Below the pieces are notes generated by a model, which was given only the letters and a program-made list of their open reading frames with translations, did not search any database and was not told the DNA's origin. From the NCBI GenBank assembly GCA_035222895.1, contig JAVYIG010001601.1:124001-188000 (forward strand): a stretch of DNA of 64,000 nt, written 5' to 3'. The DNA comes from Strongylocentrotus droebachiensis. Taxonomy: Eukaryota > Echinodermata > Echinoidea > Camarodonta > Strongylocentrotidae. This document shows, one piece after another, positions 1 through 11,054 of the stretch (position 1 is the stretch's first letter; each line of letters begins with the position of its first letter). A program made the position numbers and the translations under genes.

Positions 1-348
1 GCGCAATATTTTTTTTTTTTTTTGACAGTATATACGCGATTTAATCGTTTTTCTACATTGCGCAAAAAATAGAGATGAAAAACATAAACCGATGACGCGA
101 ACAGGTAGAGATGCTCAAGCGCAACATAATGATACCACTTAGGAAACCGATTTAATCGTTTTTAACATTGCGCAATAAATAAAGATCAAAAACATAAACC
201 GATGACGCGAACAGGTAGAGAAGCTCGAGCGCAACATAATGATACCTCTTAGGAGACCATTGCATTCTTTTTGAGAAAGATATTTGCAAATGTAAAAAAT
301 GCTTCAAATGACTCTTTTTTTTGCGCAATATTTTTTTTTTTTTTTTTT
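1..348 (+). repeat. Array start: poly-T tail plus one Lc unit
   Basis: Positions 1-23 are the end of a preceding unit (GCGCAATA plus poly-T). Positions 24-348 are a complete two-core Lc unit of 325 bp, the form found directly before an S unit. The two core starts (CGATTTAATCG) lie at 37 and 148, giving the 111-bp core period. The same unit recurs at 33000, which places the window start in the middle of an HOR-A run. Confidence 0.9.
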
Positions 349-381
349 GACAGTATATACGCGATTTAATCGTTTTTCTAC

Positions 382-391
382 ATTGCGCAAT
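382..391. promoter_or_regulatory. ATTGCGCAAT palindrome (C/EBP-type site), exemplar
   Basis: A perfect 10-bp palindrome in the S core. It recurs at the same place in S' cores and in the second core of L units. A near version, TTTGCGCAAT, sits beside each poly-T tract. ATTGCGCAAT is the known optimal palindromic target of C/EBP-family bZIP proteins. Binding here is inference, because a satellite consensus can match by chance. La first cores (TTTCGC) and the D leader's second monomer (GTGC, GCAC) lack it. Confidence 0.4.
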
Positions 392-544
392 AAATAAAGA
401 TGAAAAACATAAACCGATGAAGCGAACAGGTAGAGAACCTCGAGCGCAACATAATGATACCTCTTACGAGACCATTGCATTCTTTTTAAGAAAGATATTT
501 GCAAATGTAAAAAATGCTTCAAATGACTCTTTTTTTGCGCAATA

Positions 545-554
545 TTTTTTTTTT
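545..554 (+). repeat. Poly-T tract at unit junction, exemplar
   Basis: Every ordinary unit ends GCGCAATA plus poly-T and then GACAG or TACAG. By eye the length depends on the next unit: about 10 before La, 15 before Lc, 18 before S, and 19-20 before Lb or S'. The D leader monomers lack the tract (ATTGCGCAATATGACAG). Confidence 0.85.
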
Positions 555-881
555 GACAGTATATACGCGATTTAATCGTTTTTCTACATTTCGCAAAAAA
601 TAGAGATGAAAAACATAAACCGATGACGCGAACAGGTAGAGATGCTCAAGCGCAACATAATGATACCACTTAGGAAACCGATTTAATCGTTTTTAACATT
701 GCGCAATAAATAAAGACGAAAAACATAAACCGATGACGCCGAACAGGTAGAGACGCTCGAGCGCAACATAATGATACCTCTTACGAGACCATTGCATTCT
801 TTTTCAAAAAGATATTTGCAAATGTAAAAAATGCTTCAAATGACTCTTTTTTTTGCGCAATATTTTTTTTTTTTTTTTTTT
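555..881 (+). repeat. Type La monomer, exemplar (two cores, 327 bp)
   Basis: Two-core unit that normally follows S. The first core has ACATTTCGC in place of ACATTGCGC, which breaks the ATTGCGCAAT palindrome there, and GCTCAAGC in place of the XhoI site. The second core is marked by AAGACGAAAA, a one-base insertion (GACGCCGAAC), GACGCTCGAG, CTTACGAG and TTCAAAAAG. The tail ends in a long poly-T tract of about 19 nt, which precedes Lb in nearly every copy. Confidence 0.92.
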
Positions 882-1202
882 GACAGTATATACGCAATTT
901 AATCGTTTTTCTACATTGCGCAAAAAATAAAGATGAAAAACATAAACCGATGACGCGAACAGGTAGAGATGCTCAAGCGCAACATAATGATACCACTTAG
1001 GAAACCGATTTAATCGTTTTTAACATTGCGCAATAAATAAAGATCAAAAACATAAACCGATGAGGCGAACAGGTAGAGAAGCTCGAGCGCAACATAATGA
1101 TACCTCTTAGGAGACCATTGCATTCTTTTTGAGAAAGATATTTGCAAATGTAAAAAATGCTTCAAATGACTCTTTTTTTGCGCAATATTTTTTTTTTTTT
1201 TT
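882..1202 (+). repeat. Type Lb monomer, exemplar (two cores, 321 bp)
   Basis: Two-core unit that follows La. It is recognised by ACGCAATTT (rather than ACGCGATTT) at the start, AAAAAATAAAGATG in the first core, and GATCAAAAAC plus GATGAGGCG in the second. Before Lc it ends CAAATGACTC with about 15 T. Before S' it is 324-325 bp and ends CAAATTACTC with about 20 T, so the tail predicts the next unit. Confidence 0.92.
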
Positions 1203-1527
1203 GACAGTATATACGCGATTTAATCGTTTTTCTACATTGCGCAAAAAATAGAGATGAAAAACATAAACCGATGACGCGAACAGGTAGAGATGCTCAAGCG
1301 CAACATAATGATACCACTTAGGAAACCGATTTAATCGTTTTTAACATTGCGCAATAAATAAAGATCAAAAACATAAACCGATGACGCGAACAGGTAGAGA
1401 AGCTCGAGCGCAACATAATGATACCTCTTAGGAGACCATTGCATTCTTTTTGAGAAAGATATTTGCAAATGTAAAAAATGCTTCAAATGACTCTTTTTTT
1501 TGCGCAATATTTTTTTTTTTTTTTTTT
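1203..1527 (+). repeat. Type Lc monomer, exemplar (two cores, 325 bp)
   Basis: Two-core unit with ACGCGATTT and AAAAAATAGAGATG in core 1, and GATCAAAAAC, GATGACGCG, GAAGCTCGAG, CTTAGGAG and TTGAGAAAG in core 2. It is 325 bp (eight-T run, about 18-T tract) before S, 321 bp before another Lc, and 316 bp (about 10-T tract) before La. A sub-form in HOR-B has GATGAAAAAC in core 2. Confidence 0.92.
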
Positions 1528-2706
1528 GACAGTATATACGCGATTTAATCGTTTTTCTACATTGCGCAATAAATAAAGATGAAAAACATAAACCGATGAA
1601 GCGAACAGGTAGAGAACCTCGAGCGCAACATAATGATACCTCTTACGAGACCATTGCATTCTTTTTAAGAAAGATATTTGCAAATGTAAAAAATGCTTCA
1701 AATGACTCTTTTTTTGCGCAATATTTTTTTTTTGACAGTATATACGCGATTTAATCGTTTTTCTACATTTCGCAAAAAATAGAGATGAAAAACATAAACC
1801 GATGACGCGAACAGGTAGAGATGCTCAAGCGCAACATAATGATACCACTTAGGAAACCGATTTAATCGTTTTTAACATTGCGCAATAAATAAAGACGAAA
1901 AACATAAACCGATGACGCCGAACAGGTAGAGACGCTCGAGCGCAACATAATGATACCTCTTACGAGACCATTGCATTCTTTTTCAAAAAGATATTTGCAA
2001 ATGTAAAAAATGCTTCAAATGACTCTTTTTTTTGCGCAATATTTTTTTTTTTTTTTTTTTGACAGTATATACGCAATTTAATCGTTTTTCTACATTGCGC
2101 AAAAAATAAAGATGAAAAACATAAACCGATGACGCGAACAGGTAGAGATGCTCAAGCGCAACATAATGATACCACTTAGGAAACCGATTTAATCGTTTTT
2201 AACATTGCGCAATAAATAAAGATCAAAAACATAAACCGATGAGGCGAACAGGTAGAGAAGCTCGAGCGCAACATAATGATACCTCTTAGGAGACCATTGC
2301 ATTCTTTTTGAGAAAGATATTTGCAAATGTAAAAAATGCTTCAAATGACTCTTTTTTTGCGCAATATTTTTTTTTTTTTTTGACAGTATATACGCGATTT
2401 AATCGTTTTTCTACATTGCGCAAAAAATAGAGATGAAAAACATAAACCGATGACGCGAACAGGTAGAGATGCTCAAGCGCAACATAATGATACCACTTAG
2501 GAAACCGATTTAATCGTTTTTAACATTGCGCAATAAATAAAGATCAAAAACATAAACCGATGACGCGAACAGGTAGAGAAGCTCGAGCGCAACATAATGA
2601 TACCTCTTAGGAGACCATTGCATTCTTTTTGAGAAAGATATTTGCAAATGTAAAAAATGCTTCAAATGACTCTTTTTTTTGCGCAATATTTTTTTTTTTT
2701 TTTTTT

Positions 2707-5700
2707 GACAGTATATACGCGATTTAATCGTTTTTCTACATTGCGCAATAAATAAAGATGAAAAACATAAACCGATGAAGCGAACAGGTAGAGAACCTCG
2801 AGCGCAACATAATGATACCTCTTACGAGACCATTGCATTCTTTTTAAGAAAGATATTTGCAAATGTAAAAAATGCTTCAAATGACTCTTTTTTTGCGCAA
2901 TATTTTTTTTTTTGACAGTATATACGCGATTTAATCGTTTTTCTACATTTCGCAAAAAATAGAGATGAAAAACATAAACCGATGACGCGAACAGGTAGAG
3001 ATGCTCAAGCGCAACATAATGATACCACTTAGGAAACCGATTTAATCGTTTTTAACATTGCGCAATAAATAAAGACGAAAAACATAAACCGATGACGCCG
3101 AACAGGTAGAGACGCTCGAGCGCAACATAATGATACCTCTTACGAGACCATTGCATTCTTTTTCAAAAAGATATTTGCAAATGTAAAAAATGCTTCAAAT
3201 GACTCTTTTTTTTGCGCAATATTTTTTTTTTTTTTTTTTTGACAGTATATACGCAATTTAATCGTTTTTCTACATTGCGCAAAAAATAAAGATGAAAAAC
3301 ATAAACCGATGACGCGAACAGGTAGAGATGCTCAAGCGCAACATAATGATACCACTTAGGAAACCGATTTAATCGTTTTTAACATTGCGCAATAAATAAA
3401 GATCAAAAACATAAACCGATGAGGCGAACAGGTAGAGAAGCTCGAGCGCAACATAATGATACCTCTTAGGAGACCATTGCATTCTTTTTGAGAAAGATAT
3501 TTGCAAATGTAAAAAATGCTTCAAATTACTCTTTTTTTGCGCAATATTTTTTTTTTTTTTTTTTTTACAGTATATACGCGATTTAATCGTTTTTCTACAT
3601 TGCGCAATAAATAAAGATGAAAAACATAAACCGATGACGCGAACAGGTAGAGAAGCTCGAGCGCAACATAATGATACCTCTTAGGAGACCATTGCATTCT
3701 TTTTGAGAAAGATATTTGCAAATGTAAAAAATGCTTCAAATGACTCTTTTTTTGCGCAATATTTTTTTTTTTTTTTGACAGTATATACGCGATTTAATCG
3801 TTTTTCTACATTGCGCAAAAAATAGAGATGAAAAACATAAACCGATGACGCGAACAGGTAGAGATGCTCAAGCGCAACATAATGATACCACTTAGGAAAC
3901 CGATTTAATCGTTTTTAACATTGCGCAATAAATAAAGATGAAAAACATAAACCGATGACGCGAACAGGTAGAGAAGCTCGAGCGCAACATAATGATACCT
4001 CTTAGGAGACCATTGCATTCTTTTTGAGAAAGATATTTGCAAATGTAAAAAATGCTTCAAATGACTCTTTTTTTGCGCAATATTTTTTTTTTGACAGTAT
4101 ATACGCGATTTAATCGTTTTTCTACATTTCGCAAAAAATAGAGATGAAAAACATAAACCGATGACGCGAACAGGTAGAGATGCTCAAGCGCAACATAATG
4201 ATACCACTTAGGAAACCGATTTAATCGTTTTTAACATTGCGCAATAAATAAAGACGAAAAACATAAACCGATGACGCCGAACAGGTAGAGACGCTCGAGC
4301 GCAACATAATGATACCTCTTACGAGACCATTGCATTCTTTTTCAAAAAGATATTTGCAAATGTAAAAAATGCTTCAAATGACTCTTTTTTTTGCGCAATA
4401 TTTTTTTTTTTTTTTTTCTGACAGTATATACGCAATTTAATCGTTTTTCTACATTGCGCAAAAAATAAAGATGAAAAACATAAACCGATGACGCGAACAG
4501 GTAGAGATGCTCAAGCGCAACATAATGATACCACTTAGGAAACCGATTTAATCGTTTTTAACATTGCGCAATAAATAAAGATCAAAAACATAAACCGATG
4601 AGGCGAACAGGTAGAGAAGCTCGAGCGCAACATAATGATACCTCTTAGGAGACCATTGCATTCTTTTTGAGAAAGATATTTGCAAATGTAAAAAATGCTT
4701 CAAATGACTCTTTTTTTGCGCAATATTTTTTTTTTTTTTTGACAGTATATACGCGATTTAATCGTTTTTCTACATTGCGCAAAAAATAGAGATGAAAAAC
4801 ATAAACCGATGACGCGAACAGGTAGAGATGCTCAAGCGCAACATAATGATACCACTTAGGAAACCGATTTAATCGTTTTTAACATTGCGCAATAAATAAA
4901 GATGAAAAACATAAACCGATGACGCGAACAGGTAGAGAAGCTCGAGCGCAACATAATGATACCTCTTAGGAGACCATTGCATTCTTTTTGAGAAAGATAT
5001 TTGCAAATGTAAAAAATGCTTCAAATGACTCTTTTTTTGCGCAATATTTTTTTTTTGACAGTATATACGCGATTTAATCGTTTTTCTACATTTCGCAAAA
5101 AATAGAGATGAAAAACATAAACCGATGACGCGAACAGGTAGAGATGCTCAAGCGCAACATAATGATACCACTTAGGAAACCGATTTAATCGTTTTTAACA
5201 TTGCGCAATAAATAAAGACGAAAAACATAAACCGATGACGCCGAACAGGTAGAGACGCTCGAGCGCAACATAATGATACCTCTTACGAGACCATTGCATT
5301 CTTTTTCAAAAAGATATTTGCAAATGTAAAAAATGCTTCAAATGACTCTTTTTTTTGCGCAATATTTTTTTTTTTTTTTTTTTGACAGTATATACGCAAT
5401 TTAATCGTTTTTCTACATTGCGCAAAAAATAAAGATGAAAAACATAAACCGATGACGCGAACAGGTAGAGATGCTCAAGCGCAACATAATGATACCACTT
5501 AGGAAACCGATTTAATCGTTTTTAACATTGCGCAATAAATAAAGATCAAAAACATAAACCGATGAGGCGAACAGGTAGAGAAGCTCGAGCGCAACATAAT
5601 GATACCTCTTAGGAGACCATTGCATTCTTTTTGAGAAAGATATTTGCAAATGTAAAAAATGCTTCAAATTACTCTTTTTTTGCGCAATATTTTTTTTTTT

Positions 5701-6887
5701 TTTTTTTTTACAGTATATACGCGATTTAATCGTTTTTCTACATTGCGCAATAAATAAAGATGAAAAACATAAACCGATGACGCGAACAGGTAGAGAAGCT
5801 CGAGCGCAACATAATGATACCTCTTACGAGACCATTGCATTCTTTTTAAGAAAGATATTTGCAAATGTAAAAAATGCTTCAAATGACTCTTTTTTTGCGC
5901 AATATTTTTTTTTTGACAGTATATACGCGATTTAATCGTTTTTCTACATTTCGCAAAAAATAGAGATGAAAAACATAAACCGATGACGCGAACAGGTAGA
6001 GATGCTCAAGCGCAACATAATGATACCACTTAGGAAACCGATTTAATCGTTTTTAACATTGCGCAATAAATAAAGACGAAAAACATAAACCGATGACGCC
6101 GAACAGGTAGAGACGCTCGAGCGCAACATAATGATACCTCTTACGAGACCATTGCATTCTTTTTCAAAAAGATATTTGCAAATGTAAAAAATGCTTCAAA
6201 TGACTCTTTTTTTTGCGCAATATTTTTTTTTTTTTTTTTTTGACAGTATATACGCAATTTAATCGTTTTTCTACATTGCGCAAAAAATAAAGATGAAAAA
6301 CATAAACCGATGACGCGAACAGGTAGAGATGCTCAAGCGCAACATAATGATACCACTTAGGAAACCGATTTAATCGTTTTTAACATTGCGCAATAAATAA
6401 AGATCAAAAACATAAACCGATGAGGCGAACAGGTAGAGAAGCTCGAGCGCAACATAATGATACCTCTTAGGAGACCATTGCATTCTTTTTGAGAAAGATA
6501 TTTGCAAATGTAAAAAATGCTTCAAATGACTCTTTTTTTGCGCAATATTTTTTTTTTTTTTTGACAGTATATACGCGATTTAATCGTTTTTCTACATTGC
6601 GCAAAAAATAGAGATGAAAAACATAAACCGATGACGCGAACAGGTAGAGATGCTCAAGCGCAACATAATGATACCACTTAGGAAACCGATTTAATCGTTT
6701 TTAACATTGCGCAATAAATAAAGATCAAAAACATAAACCGATGACGCGAACAGGTAGAGAAGCTCGAGCGCAACATAATGATACCTCTTAGGAGACCATT
6801 GCATTCTTTTTGAGAAAGATATTTGCAAATGTAAAAAATGCTTCAAATGACTCTTTTTTTTGCGCAATATTTTTTTTTTTTTTTTTT
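2707..6887 (+). repeat. HOR-B, 4181-bp compound repeat, copy 1
   Basis: Fourteen units with starts at 2707 S, 2914 La, 3241 Lb, 3566 S', 3777 Lc, 4093 La, 4420 Lb, 4741 Lc, 5057 La, 5384 Lb, 5709 S'/S hybrid, 5915 La, 6242 Lb and 6563 Lc. Unit lengths sum to 4181, and the next copy begins at 6888. It contains a nested Lc-La-Lb repeat of 964-968 bp (3777-4740 and 4741-5708). A private CTGACAG junction at 4418 recurs at 8599 and 37393. The 5709 unit starts as S' (TACAG) but ends as S (CTTACGAG, TTAAGAAAG), which marks a crossover. Confidence 0.9.
3566..3776 (+). repeat. Type S' monomer, exemplar (one core, 211 bp)
   Basis: Single-core unit starting TACAG instead of GACAG, preceded by the longest poly-T tract. 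Its core carries GATGACGCG, GAAGCTCGAG and CTTAGGAG, and its tail TTGAGAAAG. These are Lc-type second-core markers, so S' looks like an S-length unit built from Lc-type sequence. It nearly always follows Lb and precedes Lc. Confidence 0.9.
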
Positions 6888-9800
6888 GACAGTATATACG
6901 CGATTTAATCGTTTTTCTACATTGCGCAATAAATAAAGATGAAAAACATAAACCGATGAAGCGAACAGGTAGAGAACCTCGAGCGCAACATAATGATACC
7001 TCTTACGAGACCATTGCATTCTTTTTAAGAAAGATATTTGCAAATGTAAAAAATGCTTCAAATGACTCTTTTTTTGCGCAATATTTTTTTTTTTGACAGT
7101 ATATACGCGATTTAATCGTTTTTCTACATTTCGCAAAAAATAGAGATGAAAAACATAAACCGATGACGCGAACAGGTAGAGATGCTCAAGCGCAACATAA
7201 TGATACCACTTAGGAAACCGATTTAATCGTTTTTAACATTGCGCAATAAATAAAGACGAAAAACATAAACCGATGACGCCGAACAGGTAGAGACGCTCGA
7301 GCGCAACATAATGATACCTCTTACGAGACCATTGCATTCTTTTTCAAAAAGATATTTGCAAATGTAAAAAATGCTTCAAATGACTCTTTTTTTTGCGCAA
7401 TATTTTTTTTTTTTTTTTTTTGACAGTATATACGCAATTTAATCGTTTTTCTACATTGCGCAAAAAATAAAGATGAAAAACATAAACCGATGACGCGAAC
7501 AGGTAGAGATGCTCAAGCGCAACATAATGATACCACTTAGGAAACCGATTTAATCGTTTTTAACATTGCGCAATAAATAAAGATCAAAAACATAAACCGA
7601 TGAGGCGAACAGGTAGAGAAGCTCGAGCGCAACATAATGATACCTCTTAGGAGACCATTGCATTCTTTTTGAGAAAGATATTTGCAAATGTAAAAAATGC
7701 TTCAAATTACTCTTTTTTTGCGCAATATTTTTTTTTTTTTTTTTTTTACAGTATATACGCGATTTAATCGTTTTTCTACATTGCGCAATAAATAAAGATG
7801 AAAAACATAAACCGATGACGCGAACAGGTAGAGAAGCTCGAGCGCAACATAATGATACCTCTTAGGAGACCATTGCATTCTTTTTGAGAAAGATATTTGC
7901 AAATGTAAAAAATGCTTCAAATGACTCTTTTTTTGCGCAATATTTTTTTTTTTTTTTGACAGTATATACGCGATTTAATCGTTTTTCTACATTGCGCAAA
8001 AAATAGAGATGAAAAACATAAACCGATGACGCGAACAGGTAGAGATGCTCAAGCGCAACATAATGATACCACTTAGGAAACCGATTTAATCGTTTTTAAC
8101 ATTGCGCAATAAATAAAGATGAAAAACATAAACCGATGACGCGAACAGGTAGAGAAGCTCGAGCGCAACATAATGATACCTCTTAGGAGACCATTGCATT
8201 CTTTTTGAGAAAGATATTTGCAAATGTAAAAAATGCTTCAAATGACTCTTTTTTTGCGCAATATTTTTTTTTTGACAGTATATACGCGATTTAATCGTTT
8301 TTCTACATTTCGCAAAAAATAGAGATGAAAAACATAAACCGATGACGCGAACAGGTAGAGATGCTCAAGCGCAACATAATGATACCACTTAGGAAACCGA
8401 TTTAATCGTTTTTAACATTGCGCAATAAATAAAGACGAAAAACATAAACCGATGACGCCGAACAGGTAGAGACGCTCGAGCGCAACATAATGATACCTCT
8501 TACGAGACCATTGCATTCTTTTTCAAAAAGATATTTGCAAATGTAAAAAATGCTTCAAATGACTCTTTTTTTTGCGCAATATTTTTTTTTTTTTTTTTCT
8601 GACAGTATATACGCAATTTAATCGTTTTTCTACATTGCGCAAAAAATAAAGATGAAAAACATAAACCGATGACGCGAACAGGTAGAGATGCTCAAGCGCA
8701 ACATAATGATACCACTTAGGAAACCGATTTAATCGTTTTTAACATTGCGCAATAAATAAAGATCAAAAACATAAACCGATGAGGCGAACAGGTAGAGAAG
8801 CTCGAGCGCAACATAATGATACCTCTTAGGAGACCATTGCATTCTTTTTGAGAAAGATATTTGCAAATGTAAAAAATGCTTCAAATGACTCTTTTTTTGC
8901 GCAATATTTTTTTTTTTTTTTGACAGTATATACGCGATTTAATCGTTTTTCTACATTGCGCAAAAAATAGAGATGAAAAACATAAACCGATGACGCGAAC
9001 AGGTAGAGATGCTCAAGCGCAACATAATGATACCACTTAGGAAACCGATTTAATCGTTTTTAACATTGCGCAATAAATAAAGATGAAAAACATAAACCGA
9101 TGACGCGAACAGGTAGAGAAGCTCGAGCGCAACATAATGATACCTCTTAGGAGACCATTGCATTCTTTTTGAGAAAGATATTTGCAAATGTAAAAAATGC
9201 TTCAAATGACTCTTTTTTTGCGCAATATTTTTTTTTTGACAGTATATACGCGATTTAATCGTTTTTCTACATTTCGCAAAAAATAGAGATGAAAAACATA
9301 AACCGATGACGCGAACAGGTAGAGATGCTCAAGCGCAACATAATGATACCACTTAGGAAACCGATTTAATCGTTTTTAACATTGCGCAATAAATAAAGAC
9401 GAAAAACATAAACCGATGACGCCGAACAGGTAGAGACGCTCGAGCGCAACATAATGATACCTCTTACGAGACCATTGCATTCTTTTTCAAAAAGATATTT
9501 GCAAATGTAAAAAATGCTTCAAATGACTCTTTTTTTTGCGCAATATTTTTTTTTTTTTTTTTTTGACAGTATATACGCAATTTAATCGTTTTTCTACATT
9601 GCGCAAAAAATAAAGATGAAAAACATAAACCGATGACGCGAACAGGTAGAGATGCTCAAGCGCAACATAATGATACCACTTAGGAAACCGATTTAATCGT
9701 TTTTAACATTGCGCAATAAATAAAGATCAAAAACATAAACCGATGAGGCGAACAGGTAGAGAAGCTCGAGCGCAACATAATGATACCTCTTAGGAGACCA

Positions 9801-9889
9801 TTGCATTCTTTTTGAGAAAGATATTTGCAAATGTAAAAAATGCTTCAAATTACTCTTTTTTTGCGCAATATTTTTTTTTTTTTTTTTTT
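6888..9889 (+). repeat. HOR-B, partial second copy (3002 bp)
   Basis: Unit starts 6888 S, 7095 La, 7422 Lb, 7747 S', 7958 Lc, 8274 La, 8601 Lb, 8922 Lc, 9238 La and 9565 Lb match 2707-5708 unit for unit at +4181. It departs at 9890, where a full 211-bp S' replaces the 206-bp hybrid. The arrangement at 35683-38683 has the same ten units. Confidence 0.9.
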
Positions 9890-10737
9890 TACAGTATATA
9901 CGCGATTTAATCGTTTTTCTACATTGCGCAATAAATAAAGATGAAAAACATAAACCGATGACGCGAACAGGTAGAGAAGCTCGAGCGCAACATAATGATA
10001 CCTCTTAGGAGACCATTGCATTCTTTTTGAGAAAGATATTTGCAAATGTAAAAAATGCTTCAAATGACTCTTTTTTTGCGCAATATTTTTTTTTTTTTTT
10101 GACAGTATATACGCGATTTAATCGTTTTTCTACATTGCGCAAAAAATAGAGATGAAAAACATAAACCGATGACGCGAACAGGTAGAGATGCTCAAGCGCA
10201 ACATAATGATACCACTTAGGAAACCGATTTAATCGTTTTTAACATTGCGCAATAAATAAAGATCAAAAACATAAACCGATGACGCGAACAGGTAGAGAAG
10301 CTCGAGCGCAACATAATGATACCTCTTAGGAGACCATTGCATTCTTTTTGAGAAAGATATTTGCAAATGTAAAAAATGCTTCAAATGACTCTTTTTTTGC
10401 GCAATATTTTTTTTTTTTTTTGACAGTATATACGCGATTTAATCGTTTTTCTACATTGCGCAAAAAATAGAGATGAAAAACATAAACCGATGACGCGAAC
10501 AGGTAGAGATGCTCAAGCGCAACATAATGATACCACTTAGGAAACCGATTTAATCGTTTTTAACATTGCGCAATAAATAAAGATCAAAAACATAAACCGA
10601 TGACGCGAACAGGTAGAGAAGCTCGAGCGCAACATAATGATACCTCTTAGGAGACCATTGCATTCTTTTTGAGAAAGATATTTGCAAATGTAAAAAATGC
10701 TTCAAATGACTCTTTTTTTGCGCAATATTTTTTTTTT
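9890..10737 (+). repeat. S'-Lc-Lc run
   Basis: Units start at 9890 (S', 211 bp), 10101 (Lc, 321 bp) and 10422 (Lc, 316 bp). The counterpart at 38684-39540 keeps the usual 325-bp second Lc followed by S. Here the second Lc has the short 10-T end that normally precedes La. Confidence 0.88.
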
Positions 10738-11054
10738 GACAGTATATACGCGATTTAATCGTTTTTCTACATTTCGCAAAAAATAGAGATGAAAAACATA
10801 AACCGATGACGCGAACAGGTAGAGATGCTCAAGCGCAACATAATGATACCACTTAGGAAACCGATTTAATCGTTTTTCTACATTGCGCAATAAATAAAGA
10901 TGAAAAACATAAACCGATGAAGCGAACAGGTAGAGAACCTCGAGCGCAACATAATGATACCTCTTACGAGACCATTGCATTCTTTTTAAGAAAGATATTT
11001 GCAAATGTAAAAAATGCTTCAAATGACTCTTTTTTTGCGCAATATTTTTTTTTT
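10738..11054 (+). repeat. Recombinant unit: La first core joined to S
   Basis: The unit opens with the La-specific ACATTTCGC core, then switches at the second CGATTTAATCG (about 10861) into an S core with TTTTTCTACATTGCGC, GATGAAGCG, GAACCTCGAG and TTAAGAAAG. The result is a 317-bp two-core unit of novel composition. The join fits unequal exchange between the second core of La and the single core of S. No second copy was seen in the window. Confidence 0.88.

Larger units (their letters stand above)
349..554 (+). repeat. Type S monomer, exemplar (one core, 206 bp)
   Basis: Single-core unit. In order: GACAG start; core from CGATTTAATCG (362-372); ATTGCGCAAT palindrome (382-391); overlapping AATAAA motifs from 389; a CTCGAG (XhoI) site at 439-444; tail with ATTTGCAAAT palindrome (497-506); short T run; GCGCAATA; and a 10-nt poly-T tract (545-554). 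Diagnostic S variants are GATGAAGCG, GAACCTCGAG, CTTACGAG and TTAAGAAAG. An S unit opens every HOR-A and HOR-C. Confidence 0.93.
349..2706 (+). repeat. HOR-A, two tandem 1179-bp copies (S-La-Lb-Lc)
   Basis: Copies are 349-1527 and 1528-2706. Unit starts are 349, 555, 882, 1203 and then 1528. The copies look identical by eye, including homopolymer lengths. The same run recurs near 33.3-35.7 kb at an offset of 32,976. Confidence 0.93.

Noticed and set aside
389-398. AATAAATAAA as functional polyadenylation signals
   Set aside because: The motif is part of the core in every S unit and second L core. In AT-rich repeats it is uninformative without transcript evidence.
555-881. CENP-B box in the TTCGCAAAA segment of La
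   Set aside because: TTCG is present but the required CGGG at the far side is absent, so the 17-bp box consensus is not met.
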